The notes: a model not told the origin generated them from the letters alone. A DNA stretch of 64,000 bases from Roseiarcus sp963822215 (GCA_963822215.1 CAWGGX010000008.1:1-64000); one strand, 5' to 3'. Counted from the first letter of the stretch, positions 34,307 to 44,182 are shown. Program-made: numbers and translations.

Positions 34307-36493
34307 ATGACCGAGCCCGCTGCCCCACACACCGTCTTTCTCGTTCCGCTCTCGCAGGAGGTCGGGCTCACGTCGATGGCGCTGGGGCTGGTCCAAGCCT
34401 TGCGGCACGCCGGCGTGAGGGTCGGCTACTTCAAGCCGATCCTCCAGCCGGAGGCGGTGAAGGGCGACCGCGATCTCGCCGTCCACTTCGCCCGCTCCCT
34501 GTGCGGCAAGATCACGCCGGACCCGATCGCTTTCGATCACGCCCTGGATATGGTCCGCACCGGGCGCCTCGCCACGCTGATGGAAGAGGTCGTCGCCAGG
34601 GTCGAGTCCGTGCGCGCAACCCGCGATATGGTCATCGTCGAAGGTCTCATTCCCGAAATCGATATTCAGGTCGCCACGCGCCTCAACATCGAGATGATCA
34701 AGTCGCTCGGCGCCGACGTCGTTCCCGTGCTCTCGGGGCGCGACCGCAATCTGGACGATCTCGCCGACAGAACCGCCACGGCGGTCGAACAGTATGGCGA
34801 CGAAGGGCGCCGGTCGATCGTCGGCGTTCTCGTCAACTACTGCTCGTCGACAACCGAAGTGGCGCTGACCAAGGCGGGATCGCTCGTGGTCGAAGGTCGG
34901 GCGGAGCCGGTCCCGGTGCTGTCGGCCGTGGTTGACGAGCCTCGCCTGTCCGCGCCGCGGGTCATCGATGTCGCCGACAGCCTGGGATTCGAGATCCTGC
35001 AGCGCGGCGATATTGAGACGGCGCGTGTCGAGTTGACCCTGATTGCGGCGCGCGCGCCCGAGAAGCTGCTCGTCGGCTATTTGCATCCTGGCACGCTCGT
35101 CATCACGCCGGGGGATCGTTCCGACGCGATCCTCGCCACCGCACTGATCGCCGAGCGCGGCATGCCGCTGGCCGGCGTCGTCTTCACCTGCGGCGTGCAC
35201 CCCGCCCCCGAGGTGGCCGCCCTTTTCAGCAGCCCGCCGCTCGACCGGCTACCGCTGCTCGCCACGCCCGACGACACCTTCAGCACCGCGACGCGGCTCG
35301 CCAATCTCTCTCACATCGGACGGGCCGACAGCGAACGTATGGAGCGGGTGATCGCTTTCATCGCCGAGCGGGTCGACATCCGGCCGCTGGCGCGTCGTCT
35401 CGAGACGCCGGTCGAACTGTTGATGCCGCCGCCGGTGTTCCGCCACCGTCTGGTCGAGGCGGCGCGCGCCGCGAGCCGCCGCATCGTCCTGCCCGAGGGG
35501 GACGAGCCGCGCACCCTCCGGGCCGCGGCCATCTGCGCCGAGAGGGCCATTGCGCGCTGCGTCCTCTTGGGCAATCCCGGGCGGATCCGCGCCGTTGCTC
35601 GCTCGCACGGGATCGAATTGCCCCCCGAGCTTGAACTCGTCGATCCGGAGAACATCCGCTCAGCCTACGTCGAACCGATGGTGCAGCGACGAAAGAGCAA
35701 GGGGCTGACGGCGCTCCAGGCGGAGAAGGCCCTCGAGGATACGGTCGTGCTCGGCACGATGATGCTCGCCGAGGGCCACGTCGATGGTCTCGTTTCCGGG
35801 GCGGTTCACACCACCGCCAACACCGTTCTGCCGGCCCTGCAACTCATCAAGACCGCGCCGGGATCGACGATCGTCTCCAGCGTCTTCTTCATGTTGATGC
35901 CCGATCAGGTCCTGGTCTACGGTGACTGCGCCATCAATCCCGATCCCTCGGCCGAGGAACTCGCCGAGATCGCCATCCAGTCGGCTGAGAGCGCCGCCGC
36001 GTTCGGCATCGACCCGCGCGTCGCGATGATCTCGTATTCGACCGGCGCATCCGGATCGGGAGCGGATGTCGACAAGGTCCGCAAGGCGACCGGCATCGTC
36101 CGGGAACGTCGTCCGGATCTCGTCGTCGACGGCCCGATCCAGTATGACGCCGCATCGGTCGAGAGCGTCGGCCATCAAAAGGCGCCGTCGAGCCCGCTGG
36201 GCGGCCACGCCAATGTCTTCATCTTCCCGGATCTCAATACCGGCAACACCACCTACAAGGCGGTTCAGCGTTCTGCCGGCGTGGTCTCTCTTGGCCCCAT
36301 GCTCCAGGGCTTGCGCAAGCCGGTCAACGATCTCTCGCGCGGCGCTCTTGTCGACGACATCGTCTATACAATCGCCCTGACCGCCATCCAGGCCCAGGCC
36401 CAGGCCCAGGACGCCGCGGCGAAGAAGTCGGTTTCCAGGGATGCCGCCGCAGCCGACGCGATCCTCGCGGCCGCCGATCGCGCCGCGGAATAG
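34307..36493 (+). CDS. pta: Phosphate acetyltransferase, long three-domain form
   Basis: 728 residues. The N-terminal P-loop-like domain (LVPLSQEVGLTSMALGLVQA, then VGYFKPILQPE) and the middle DRTGG domain (VTPGDRSDAILATALIAER region) precede the C-terminal catalytic PTA_PTB domain (RIVLPEGDEPRTLRAAAICA, GLVSGAVHTTANTVLPALQL, YSTGASGSGADVDKV). It interconverts acetyl-CoA and acetyl phosphate. ackA is not adjacent. The last 40 residues are Ala/Gln-rich and probably disordered. The frame shows no disruption. Confidence 0.96.
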   Translation: MTEPAAPHTVFLVPLSQEVGLTSMALGLVQALRHAGVRVGYFKPILQPEAVKGDRDLAVHFARSLCGKITPDPIAFDHALDMVRTGRLATLMEEVVARVESVRATRDMVIVEGLIPEIDIQVATRLNIEMIKSLGADVVPVLSGRDRNLDDLADRTATAVEQYGDEGRRSIVGVLVNYCSSTTEVALTKAGSLVVEGRAEPVPVLSAVVDEPRLSAPRVIDVADSLGFEILQRGDIETARVELTLIAARAPEKLLVGYLHPGTLVITPGDRSDAILATALIAERGMPLAGVVFTCGVHPAPEVAALFSSPPLDRLPLLATPDDTFSTATRLANLSHIGRADSERMERVIAFIAERVDIRPLARRLETPVELLMPPPVFRHRLVEAARAASRRIVLPEGDEPRTLRAAAICAERAIARCVLLGNPGRIRAVARSHGIELPPELELVDPENIRSAYVEPMVQRRKSKGLTALQAEKALEDTVVLGTMMLAEGHVDGLVSGAVHTTANTVLPALQLIKTAPGSTIVSSVFFMLMPDQVLVYGDCAINPDPSAEELAEIAIQSAESAAAFGIDPRVAMISYSTGASGSGADVDKVRKATGIVRERRPDLVVDGPIQYDAASVESVGHQKAPSSPLGGHANVFIFPDLNTGNTTYKAVQRSAGVVSLGPMLQGLRKPVNDLSRGALVDDIVYTIALTAIQAQAQAQDAAAKKSVSRDAAAADAILAAADRAAE

Positions 36494-36768
36494 GCGGCCG
36501 CTGGCGATTCTCGGGCAGGTTGGGTTGCTTGACGATGGCGGGCGCCCGACACGGCCGGCTTGGGCGACGGGTGCGCGCGAGATCGTCCGTTCGATCGCCC
36601 CGCCGCCCCCGCCCGGCGGCGCGTTCTTGGCCAGCGCGACAATCCGGTTTCACGTCGAGTGAAGCGAACAGGAATGCAATTGAGTCCGTGCTCCGGGCTC
36701 GCCTCGGTTTGGTCCGGGTTCAAAGGCGAGGTTGGGAATCGCGTGCGACCGGCTCGCTGTGGAGGCCG

Positions 36769-38073
36769 TTACACGGATGCGAATAATCTCTGACCGACAT
36801 ACTCGCCGTCCGCGATCCCGCCGGGGCACGCGAACAGGCCGCTGCCCGTGTGGGTCGTGAACTGGTTGAGGGCGTCGAGCTTGGCCATGTTCTGGTAGAT
36901 CTTGATGAACCCCTCCCTCGGGTCGTGCTGGTAGCAGAGGAAGAACAGGCCCGCGTCATACATCATGCCTTGGCGCCAGGGCGGCCATCGCTCTGCGGTG
37001 AACCGCACGCCGTCGTTATAGGAATAAGGCCTGCGGAAGATCTGCGCGCCCGCGTTGGTCGCCGCAGCGCCGAGCCGTGCATGCGCGTTGTCGGCGATCA
37101 GCGGGTTGCCGTCCGAATCGACCCGGTCGAGATCGAGCGGGTCGCGCTCGTTGGCCTTGCCGATCGGCGCGCCGGAATATTTGTGGCGCCCGATCACCTG
37201 CTCCTGGAAGTCGATCTCGGAGCGATCCCAATGCTCGAGTGAGATGCGGATGCGTCGCGTCACCACATAGCTGCCGCCGCGCATCCAGTCTGGTCCGTCG
37301 TCGGCGACCCAGACGACCTCGTCGAAGTTTCGCGGACTGTCGGGCGACGGGCTCACGGCGGGACCGCGCGGATTGTTGGTGCCGTCCTTGAAACCCATCA
37401 GGTTGCGCGCCGTCTCGTCGGCCGGCGCATCAGGGAGAAAACCTTGCTGCGCCCAGCGGAACTGGGCGGAGCCGTAAGACAATCGCGCGAGCTCCCTGAC
37501 CGCGTGAAACGCCACCATCGGATCGTCGGCGCAGGCCTGGACCGAGAGGTCTCCACCGGTCAGCGCGGCTTCGAGCTGATCGCCGTTGAACTTCGGCAGG
37601 TCGACCAGCGCCGACGGCCGCTTGGCCTGAAGCCCATATCGATCCACTCCGTCCTTGCTGAAGAGGCCCGGCCCGAAGCCGAATGTGATGGTGAGCCGGG
37701 ATGGCGAGAGGCCGAGCGCCGAGCCGCCGTCCGGCCCTTCGACCGATAGGTCCTTCCCCAAGTCGCGGACGGTGTCGCCGGCGCACAACCGCGCCGCGCC
37801 GATCGTCCAGAGCTGCAGCATCCCGGTCAGGTCGTCGCGGGTCTTGGCGAGACAGTCGAACGCGGCGAAGTAGCTGTGCATCTGCTGGCGCGTGGCGATC
37901 CCGCCCTGATGCTGGCCGAAGAACGGCTCGCTGAGCGCGACTGGGTCCTGAGAGGCGGGCGTCGCCGCACGCGCAACCGCGCCCGCGCCGACGCTCGCAA
38001 GCGCTCCGCCGGCGCCGACCAGAAGTCCCCGACGCGTCGGCCCGATTCGCGATCCGGAGAACGGACAGCTCAT
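36769..38073 (-). CDS. DyP-type peroxidase, EfeB-like, Tat-exported
   Basis: 434 residues. Tat signal GPTRRGLLVGAGGALASVGA at the N-terminus. The DyP landmark GFKDG lies at about residues 227-231 (catalytic Asp 230), the proximal heme His is in ADNAHARLG (about 331) and the distal Arg in QIFRRPYSYNDG (347-348). EfeB-type proteins oxidise substrates with H2O2 and have been proposed to release iron from heme or oxidise Fe(II). It is the last gene of the fbpABC operon, starting in an ATGA overlap with the beta-propeller gene. Its partners EfeO and EfeU are absent. Confidence 0.93.
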   Translation of the reverse strand: MSCPFSGSRIGPTRRGLLVGAGGALASVGAGAVARAATPASQDPVALSEPFFGQHQGGIATRQQMHSYFAAFDCLAKTRDDLTGMLQLWTIGAARLCAGDTVRDLGKDLSVEGPDGGSALGLSPSRLTITFGFGPGLFSKDGVDRYGLQAKRPSALVDLPKFNGDQLEAALTGGDLSVQACADDPMVAFHAVRELARLSYGSAQFRWAQQGFLPDAPADETARNLMGFKDGTNNPRGPAVSPSPDSPRNFDEVVWVADDGPDWMRGGSYVVTRRIRISLEHWDRSEIDFQEQVIGRHKYSGAPIGKANERDPLDLDRVDSDGNPLIADNAHARLGAAATNAGAQIFRRPYSYNDGVRFTAERWPPWRQGMMYDAGLFFLCYQHDPREGFIKIYQNMAKLDALNQFTTHTGSGLFACPGGIADGEYVGQRLFASV

Positions 38074-39218
38074 TTTGATAACACCAGCGTGTTGTTCTCG
38101 TCCTCGACGAAATAGAAGCCGTCGCCCGCCGGCGTCATCGCGATGCCGAACAGGTCGCCGCTGCCGGGCGGCTTCTGCGCCTTGTTCGGATCGATCCAGC
38201 GCGCTTTGATCTGGTCGCCGCTGACGGGATCGACCTCGACCACCTGGCCGTTCTGAGCGTTGGTGACGAGGAGATGCCCATTCGGCGCCCAGGCCATGGC
38301 GAGCGGGCGCTGCAACAGCCCGTCCTTTGTCACGGTCCTGCCCACGCCTGCGGTGTGATCGCGGGTCGTCGCATCCCAGATCGCGTTGATGCGGTTGCCT
38401 GTCGCGTCGGAGACGTAAAGCGTGCCGTCAGAACCGAGCGCCAGCCCGGTCGGCCCGATGACGAAAACATCCTTATTGGGCTGCGCGCCGAAGCCGCTGC
38501 CGACAATGGTCTGGCTCACGACCTGCGGCGGCTTGCCGTCCTTGATTGACAGCTTGAGGCGAACGATCGTCTGTTCGTTCACGACCCGCGGGTCGCCGTC
38601 CGGAGAGCCGACGCCGAAGCCGGTGTTGCTGACGAAGATCGTGGCGCTGTCGCCCTCGTCCAGGGTCGCCATGTTGCCCCAGGGCATATTGATCGCGTCG
38701 TTGGCGATGATGTTGGCGACCTTGCCGTTGGCGTCGAGCACGATCAGGCAGCCCGGCCCCTTCGTCGCAGTGGTCCCGTCGGAGCTCGGGGCGCTGCCGA
38801 CGATCACCCAACCCGACTTGAGCATCGTCATCGCCGTCGTCAACCCGACCCCGCCCGGGCATCCGGCGAGGTTGCGCGGGAGCGATGCGAAGGTCGTCAG
38901 CTTCTTCGTCGTCGGATTGTAGGCGACGATCGTCGTCCCGAGCCCCTGCAAGTTGCCGTCATTGTTGAAGTTGGTGATCAGGACGTCGTCTTTCTGGACG
39001 ACGCCTGCCGACACGGGGGCGACGACGATCGCATAAGGGTTCTGGTCGCCGTTGTCGGGCACGGTCGTCGTCAGCGTCGTCTGCCGACGAATGCTGTCCA
39101 GGAAGTTCCCCGGCTGCGCGGCGAGGGCCGCGGCGCAGGGAACGAGCGCAACCGCAAGCGCGCTCGCGCAGACCGCGCTTCGCAGCGAATTGCTAATCCC
39201 GTGGTTTCGAATGGTCAT
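38070..39218 (-). CDS. Periplasmic NHL-like beta-propeller protein
   Basis: 382 residues with a signal peptide (SAVCASALAVALVPCAAALA, cleaved near AAQPGNF). Repeated blades are visible: GPTGLALGSDGTLYVSDATG, then RPLAMAWAPNGHLLVTNAQN, then GDLFGIAMTPAGDGFYFVED, typical of NHL/SGL six-bladed propellers. No catalytic motif is identified. It overlaps fbpC and the DyP gene by 4 bp on both sides, so it is made together with them and probably works with the peroxidase or the iron-binding protein in the periplasm. Confidence 0.82.
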   Translation of the reverse strand: MTIRNHGISNSLRSAVCASALAVALVPCAAALAAQPGNFLDSIRRQTTLTTTVPDNGDQNPYAIVVAPVSAGVVQKDDVLITNFNNDGNLQGLGTTIVAYNPTTKKLTTFASLPRNLAGCPGGVGLTTAMTMLKSGWVIVGSAPSSDGTTATKGPGCLIVLDANGKVANIIANDAINMPWGNMATLDEGDSATIFVSNTGFGVGSPDGDPRVVNEQTIVRLKLSIKDGKPPQVVSQTIVGSGFGAQPNKDVFVIGPTGLALGSDGTLYVSDATGNRINAIWDATTRDHTAGVGRTVTKDGLLQRPLAMAWAPNGHLLVTNAQNGQVVEVDPVSGDQIKARWIDPNKAQKPPGSGDLFGIAMTPAGDGFYFVEDENNTLVLSK

Positions 39219-40357
39219 GACAGGTTCTCCTCGATTCCGAGCGCTGAGACGCTCATAGGCCTTACGAAAAATCGTGCGTCGGAGCGCGGATCGGCGCTCT
39301 CGGGTCCTGGGTCGGACATGGCGTGGGAATAGGCCATCACGGCGCCCTCGACGCTGAGGCGAACCTCGTCGCCCGGTCTCGGCGCGCGATGGCCGGGGAC
39401 GCGGCTTTCGATCGTCTCCGGGCGCCCGGTCAGGGCAAGACGCACGCTTGCATCATGTCCGTAGTAGGTCACAGCGAGGACCCGCGCGCGCGGAGCCTCG
39501 GCGCTCGGCGTCGCGACGAAACGAATTTGCTCCGGCCTCACCATCACATCGGCGGGTCCATCCGGGGCAGGCCGCGCGAGCGGCAGGCGGCCGAGCGCGC
39601 ATGTCGCCGCCCCTCCGACAACGATCCCGGGCAGGATCACGGCTTCGCCGACGAAACGCGCCATCGCGCCATCGACAGGCTGGCGATAGAGCATTTCGGG
39701 CGTGGCGATCTGGGCGACGACGCCGCCGCGCAACACCGCGACTTCAGCGCCCATCGCGAGCGCTTCAGACTGGTCATGGGTCACGAGCAAAGCGGTCGCG
39801 CCGGAGGCCGCCAATGCGCTCGCCACCGCCTGGCGCGTCTCGACCCGCAACGCCGCGTCGAGCGAGGAGAACGGCTCATCGAGAAGCACCAGCTTTGGGG
39901 CCGGGGCGAGGGCGCGCGCCAGCGCCACGCGCTGCTGCTCGCCTCCCGAGAGCTGATGCGGCGCGCGGCCGGCGTAAGCGGCCGGAAGGCCGACGCTCGC
40001 CAGCAAGGCCTCGATCCGGACGCGGTCGCGCCGGTCAGATCGAGGCAGGCCGAACGACACGTTGTCGAACACCGTCAGGTGGGGAAAGAGCGAACCCTCC
40101 TGCGCGACGTAGCCGATTCGCCGTCTCTCGGGCGGCGCATGGACGCCGGCGCCAGTCACGACTTGCCCGTCGATCTCTATCACACCGGAGTCCGCGCGCT
40201 CGAAGCCGCAGATGAGCCTCAGGAGCGTTGTCTTGCCGCTGCCGGAAGAACCCAGAACGGCGACCAGCGACCCCGCCGAAACGTCGAGATCCACGCCCTT
40301 GAGGACCGGCTTGCCGTCGAAGGTCTTGGCCAATTGCGTGACGGACAGGCGCGCCAT
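39215..40357 (-). CDS. fbpC: Ferric iron ABC transporter ATP-binding protein
   Basis: 380 residues from MARLSVTQLAKTFDGKPVLK, with GGAG 8 bp upstream; the open frame runs further 5' only as a shadow of fbpB. Walker A is LGSSGSGKTTLL, signature LSGGEQQRVALARAL, Walker B KLVLLDEPFSSLD, H-loop LLVTHDQSEA. The C-terminal TOBE-like region (VMVRPEQIRFVATPSA, TYYGHDASVRLALTG) is the regulatory domain of FbpC/PotA types. It drives the FbpB permease. It starts 2 bp after the fbpB stop. Confidence 0.93.
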   Translation of the reverse strand: MARLSVTQLAKTFDGKPVLKGVDLDVSAGSLVAVLGSSGSGKTTLLRLICGFERADSGVIEIDGQVVTGAGVHAPPERRRIGYVAQEGSLFPHLTVFDNVSFGLPRSDRRDRVRIEALLASVGLPAAYAGRAPHQLSGGEQQRVALARALAPAPKLVLLDEPFSSLDAALRVETRQAVASALAASGATALLVTHDQSEALAMGAEVAVLRGGVVAQIATPEMLYRQPVDGAMARFVGEAVILPGIVVGGAATCALGRLPLARPAPDGPADVMVRPEQIRFVATPSAEAPRARVLAVTYYGHDASVRLALTGRPETIESRVPGHRAPRPGDEVRLSVEGAVMAYSHAMSDPGPESADPRSDARFFVRPMSVSALGIEENLS

Positions 40358-40359
40358 CG

Positions 40360-41964
40360 TCAGCTCCATCCGTCGAAAGCCGCCCTGCCGAGGCGATTGG
40401 CGAAGAGCCAGGTAAAGCCGAACGACAGGCAGAGGATCAGAGCGGCGAACGGCGCGGCGGCTGCGAAGGCGAGCGACGATGTGTTCGCCCAGACCTCGGT
40501 CGCCAGCGTTCGCGCGCCCGCCGGCGAAAGCAGCAGGGTCGCGGTCAGCTCCGTCGACACGAAGATGAAGACCATGGCCGCGCCGGCCCCGATTCCGCTC
40601 GCAGCCAGAGGCAGGACGACCCGTATTGCGACCGAGAGGCCGTTCCCGCCGAGCGACCGCGCGACCTCCTCGAACCGCTGCGGGATTTGAGACAAGGCGG
40701 CGCGGATGTTGACGAGCGCGAGCGGGAGAAACAGGATTGCATAGGCGAGGGCGAGCAGCGGCAGGCTCTGATAGAGCGGAGGCGCCAGCTGGACTGTCAG
40801 CGAGATCAGCGCGAGCGCGACGACGATCCCCGGAGCGCCCTGCGCGAGATAGGCCGCGCGCTCGATGAGCGCCGTCCAGCGGCCGGGATACCGCACGGCG
40901 AGATATCCGATCGGGGCCGCGATCACGAGCGCGGCGCCTGCGCCGGCGAGGCCATAGCCGATCGAGTTCAGCGTCGCGGCGAGGATCTCCGGCAGCGACG
41001 GCGCGACCGGCGAGGTGGCCGCCTGCGCATGGTGAAGGAGCCAGAAGACCACCATGCCGACGGGAACGCCAAGCGTCGCGGCGACAAGCGCTGCAAGCAG
41101 AAAGAGAACGGGCCAGCGCATCCGGCCGAGGCGGATGGGCGCGCCGGCGCGTTTCGTCCCAGCGCCGACGCGCGCATAGCGCGCCCGCCCGCGCACATAG
41201 AGCTCGGCGACGAGCAGCGCCAGGCAAAGCCCGATGAGCACGAGCGCCAGCAGCGACGTTTCCGGCCCGTCGAGTCCGATGCGGTACTGCGCGTAGAGTT
41301 CGGTGGTGAAGGTTCGAAAGCGCAGCAAGGCAAAGGCGCCGAATTCGGTCAGCGCATCGAGGGCGACAAGCAGCACGCCGCCAAAGAGCGCTGGTCGAAG
41401 CTGCGGCAAAACGACCCGGCGGAAACATCCCCACGCCCCCTCGCCGAGGGAGCGCGCCGTCTCCTCAAGGGCAGGGTCCAGTCCACGCAGGGCGGCGGCG
41501 ACAGGCAGATAGACGAGCGGATAATAGGCGAAGGTCACGACAATCAGCGCCCCGGCGAAGTCCTGCAGCGTGTTGCTGATCGACACCCAGGCGTAGCTGC
41601 TGATGAAGGGCGGAACGGCCAGGGGCGCCGCCATGAGCACGGACCAGATTTTCCGGCCGGGAAGGTCGGTGCGCTCGATGAGCCAGGCGGTCGCGACGCC
41701 GATGACCGTTGTCGCCAGAGACGCTGCGACCACCAGCGAAAGCGTGTTGACCAGGAGCGCGCCGACGAGCGGACGAAAGATGAGCGCGAAGGCGTCCCGG
41801 CCATCGACCGCGCTGGCCTGAACAATCGTGTAGAGGATCGGCAGCAAAACGAGCGCGGCGCCGGCGCCCGCGGCCACGACAAGCGCGACAGGCGGCCGGG
41901 CGCGGCGGGCGCGAAACCCGGCGCTCGCGGCGATCGCCTCGGTCGCGCTCGCGGCCATGCTCAT
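40360..41964 (-). CDS. fbpB: Ferric iron ABC transporter permease, fused two-half form
   Basis: 534 residues from MSMAASATEAIAASAGFRAR; its ATG shares one base with the fbpA stop (TGATG). Two repeated permease halves with about 12 membrane helices in total. Each half has an EAA loop: EETARSLGEGAWGCFRRVVL in the first and EVARSLGGNGLSVAIRVVLP in the second. This is the FbpB/SfuB architecture, one chain making the whole channel. It works with FbpA and FbpC to import Fe(III). Confidence 0.93.
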   Translation of the reverse strand: MSMAASATEAIAASAGFRARRARPPVALVVAAGAGAALVLLPILYTIVQASAVDGRDAFALIFRPLVGALLVNTLSLVVAASLATTVIGVATAWLIERTDLPGRKIWSVLMAAPLAVPPFISSYAWVSISNTLQDFAGALIVVTFAYYPLVYLPVAAALRGLDPALEETARSLGEGAWGCFRRVVLPQLRPALFGGVLLVALDALTEFGAFALLRFRTFTTELYAQYRIGLDGPETSLLALVLIGLCLALLVAELYVRGRARYARVGAGTKRAGAPIRLGRMRWPVLFLLAALVAATLGVPVGMVVFWLLHHAQAATSPVAPSLPEILAATLNSIGYGLAGAGAALVIAAPIGYLAVRYPGRWTALIERAAYLAQGAPGIVVALALISLTVQLAPPLYQSLPLLALAYAILFLPLALVNIRAALSQIPQRFEEVARSLGGNGLSVAIRVVLPLAASGIGAGAAMVFIFVSTELTATLLLSPAGARTLATEVWANTSSLAFAAAAPFAALILCLSFGFTWLFANRLGRAAFDGWS

Positions 41965-43013
41965 CAGATGAGGCCGGCTTCGCGCAGCAATCGCGCCGCG
42001 TCGCGATCGTCGCCGATCTCTTTGAGCGTAATCGTTGGCGGCGACAGCTCGGCCATGGGCTTGAGCGCCGGGTTCGCGGCGACGCCCGGCACGAGCGGAT
42101 ATTCGAAGGTGATGTCGAGATGCGACACCAGCTCCTGCGCCGGCTTGCTCACCAGGAAGGCCAGAAATTTCTGGGCCGCGGCCGGATTGCGCGAGGCTTT
42201 CAGCGCCGCCGCGCCGGAGACGTTCACAAGGCCGCCGACGTCGCCGCTTGCAAAGTGATGGATGGCGCTCGTCATCTTGTCGGGGCCCGTCTCCATGCGC
42301 AGCCGGGCCCAATAGTAGTTGTTGATGATCCCGGTCGCCGAGGCGCCGCGCTCGACCGCCGCGGCCACGCCCTCGTCGTCATCGAAGATCGCCGCGTTCT
42401 CGCGCAGGCCCTTCAGCCATTCCAATGCGGCAGGGCGGCCCTTGAGCGCGACGACGGCGCCGACCAGCGGCAGGAAGTCCGCATCGGTCGGGGCGATCGC
42501 GACCTTGCCCTTCCATTCGGGCTTGGCGAGGTCAAAGAGGGACTTCGGCAGGTCCTCCTCCTTGACCAGTCCCTTGTTGTAGGCGAGCACGTTCTCGCGT
42601 GCGAGAACCCCGACCCAGTCCCCGTTCGAGCCGCTGTCCGTCGCCGGGACGCTCGCCAGAGTCGCCGGCGCCACCTTCGCCAGGAGGCCCTTTTCCGACA
42701 GGAGCTCGAGCTCCGGCGAATTCTCGGTGAAAAAGACGTCAGCAGGAGACGACGCGCCCTCCTTCAGAAGTTCGCTTGCAAGCTCCGGCGCCTCGCCGTT
42801 GCGGACCTTGACGTCGATGCCGGTTTCCTTGGTGAACGCCTTGGTCAGGAGATCGACTGTCTGCTCGTGCTGCGCTGAGTAGATTGTCAGGGTGACCGCA
42901 CGCGCCGGCGACGCTTCGGCGCCGAGGAAAAGCGCGAGAGCGGCGACCCCCGCGAGGCCGAGCCCTGCTTGGTCGCCGCGGCGAAACCGAGGACGGAGTT
43001 GATTGAATGGCAT
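41964..43013 (-). CDS. fbpA: Periplasmic ferric iron-binding protein
   Basis: 349 residues from MPFNQLRPRFRRGDQAGLGL, with GGAGGAG upstream (the open frame goes back to 43100). A signal peptide (LAGVAALALFLGAEASPARA) precedes the mature start VTLTIYSAQHEQTVDLLTKA. The paired tyrosines that bind Fe(III) in this family are present in GIINNYYWARL. The rest (VLAYNKGLVKEEDLPKSLFD, EWKGKVAIAPTDADF) is standard for SfuA/FbpA. First gene of a five-gene operon, with an Irr-type box 178-194 bp upstream of its start. Confidence 0.94.
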   Translation of the reverse strand: MPFNQLRPRFRRGDQAGLGLAGVAALALFLGAEASPARAVTLTIYSAQHEQTVDLLTKAFTKETGIDVKVRNGEAPELASELLKEGASSPADVFFTENSPELELLSEKGLLAKVAPATLASVPATDSGSNGDWVGVLARENVLAYNKGLVKEEDLPKSLFDLAKPEWKGKVAIAPTDADFLPLVGAVVALKGRPAALEWLKGLRENAAIFDDDEGVAAAVERGASATGIINNYYWARLRMETGPDKMTSAIHHFASGDVGGLVNVSGAAALKASRNPAAAQKFLAFLVSKPAQELVSHLDITFEYPLVPGVAANPALKPMAELSPPTITLKEIGDDRDAARLLREAGLI

Positions 43014-43190
43014 GAGATTAGCTCCTCCAACGGGTTTGCGCGTAACGGCGGAACGCGCTCGCTCTGCTCGATGCAGACTGAGCGGCCGGCCAACCATCAC
43101 GATATTCGGGCGGTGAACTCCGCTGACGGAGCCCTAGCTCCGACTCCAGATCCCGACAAGGTTAGCGGGCTTACTTTGTAAGCGTTGCAA

Positions 43191-43207
43191 TTTAGAAACG
43201 TTCTAAA
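43191..43207. promoter_or_regulatory. Irr-type iron control element (ICE)
   Basis: TTTAGAAACGTTCTAAA, a perfect 7-3-7 inverted repeat that matches the ICE box bound by the Fur-family heme-responsive regulator Irr in Rhizobiales (consensus TTTAGAA-N3-TTCTAAA, from memory). It sits 178 bp before the fbpA start. No other gene with a start faces it closely on the right, so it most likely controls the fbpABC-propeller-DyP operon. Confidence 0.85.
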
Positions 43208-43899
43208 CCGCCGTCGCTCTGAACTCTCTGAAAGAACAATGCGACCTCGACCGAGTCTATGTGGTCGAGGACATTGGAGGCGCGACCCGCGCGAACGCGT
43301 TCAGCGTGGTATGGCGGGAGGGCCCGCCGGCGGTAACCCCCAAGCCGGGCTGCCATGGCAAGAACCTCATCCTGAGCTTGTCGAAGGATGATCCAGCGGG
43401 CGGGAACGTACGTGCGCGCTGGAGCGTCCTTCGACAAGCTCAGGACGAGGGGACAAGGGGCCGGCTTGGCAGTTACCGCCAGCGGCGTGCCTGCACAGGT
43501 CGACTGCCTGGGCCATTTCATTGCGGGTCATGCGCAGCGGATCCGGGCCGGAGACAGCTCTCATGGCGCGGCGTTCGCAACGACATGGCGCGCCTGTCAC
43601 GATCCTGGCGCGGGGAACCCGACCTCTCCCACCAGCGGGAGATGGTGGCGCAGATGGCCGGTTGACGGGTCGGAGGCCCTTCGCCGCCGCCCCGTCGTCC
43701 GCAATAACGCATCGCAAGACGGGCGTCCTTCCGGACGCCTTAGTGAAGCGTTTCCAAAACTCGAATCATATCCTGCCGATTGAGGTCCAACATTTCGGAC
43801 GCGAGAGGCCAGGGCCGCCAGCGTGAAGTTTCAAGGAATTGATGGACGAGAGCAAGATGGCTTTTGCACGAGCGGCGCGGCGCGTTCTCGTCGGACCCC
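43208..43899. other. Intergenic stretch with short repeats, no gene
   Basis: Several open frames cross this region, but none has a ribosome site or conserved sequence. It contains the inverted pair of small repeats at 43368-43446 and leads into dispersed repeat copy 3. Sequence such as CGCGGGGAACCCGACCTCTCC near 43610 resembles the GGGGAGAAGG-type palindromic repeats seen at 53108. Confidence 0.5.
43368..43446. repeat. Inverted pair of small intergenic repeats
   Basis: CATCCTGAGCTTGTCGAAGG (43368-43387) is followed after 38 bp by its complement, GTCCTTCGACAAGCTCAGGAC (43427-43446). This unit is a well-known short interspersed sequence in alphaproteobacterial intergenic DNA. The head-to-head pair can fold as one long hairpin. 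Confidence 0.75.
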
Positions 43900-44182
43900 T
43901 CACAAGGGCGAGCCTCCCCGTCGGGGAAGGGAATCCTGGCCGCGCTTTGCAACCCGGTCGCGCCCGGCGCCGCGCCCCATTTTCGCCCACCTGTTCTTTC
44001 CCTGTTCCGTTGCGAAATCGCCTGATAATTCCCTGTTCCGGTCGTTCGAAATTCCCTGTTCCGCGCCCGATCCGGTCTGCAAGCGGCAGGTTGCAAAGCC
44101 AGCAACACCATGACATTGCAAGTCTTTCTGGAACGGAGCGCCGACCGCGGCTGAAAAAAATTCCCTGCTAGCAGGGAATTCG
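43900..44182 (-). repeat. Dispersed CTAG-palindrome repeat, copy 3
   Basis: Ends with the palindrome containing CCCTGCTAGCAGGG (44159-44180) next to a seven-A run. Inside are TTTCCCTGTTCC (44006), ATTCCCTGTTCC (44030, 44051), GGTCTGCAAGCGGC and TGACATTGCAAGTC. Its orientation is that of copy 1 and opposite to copies 2 and 4. It is closest to copy 4, sharing TTTCTGGAACGGAGCGCCGA in complement. Confidence 0.78.

Noticed and set aside
39215..41434. 739-residue frame covering fbpC and part of fbpB
   Set aside because: Its first half is an Arg-rich shadow of fbpB. Only the part from 40357 has ABC ATPase motifs and a ribosome site.
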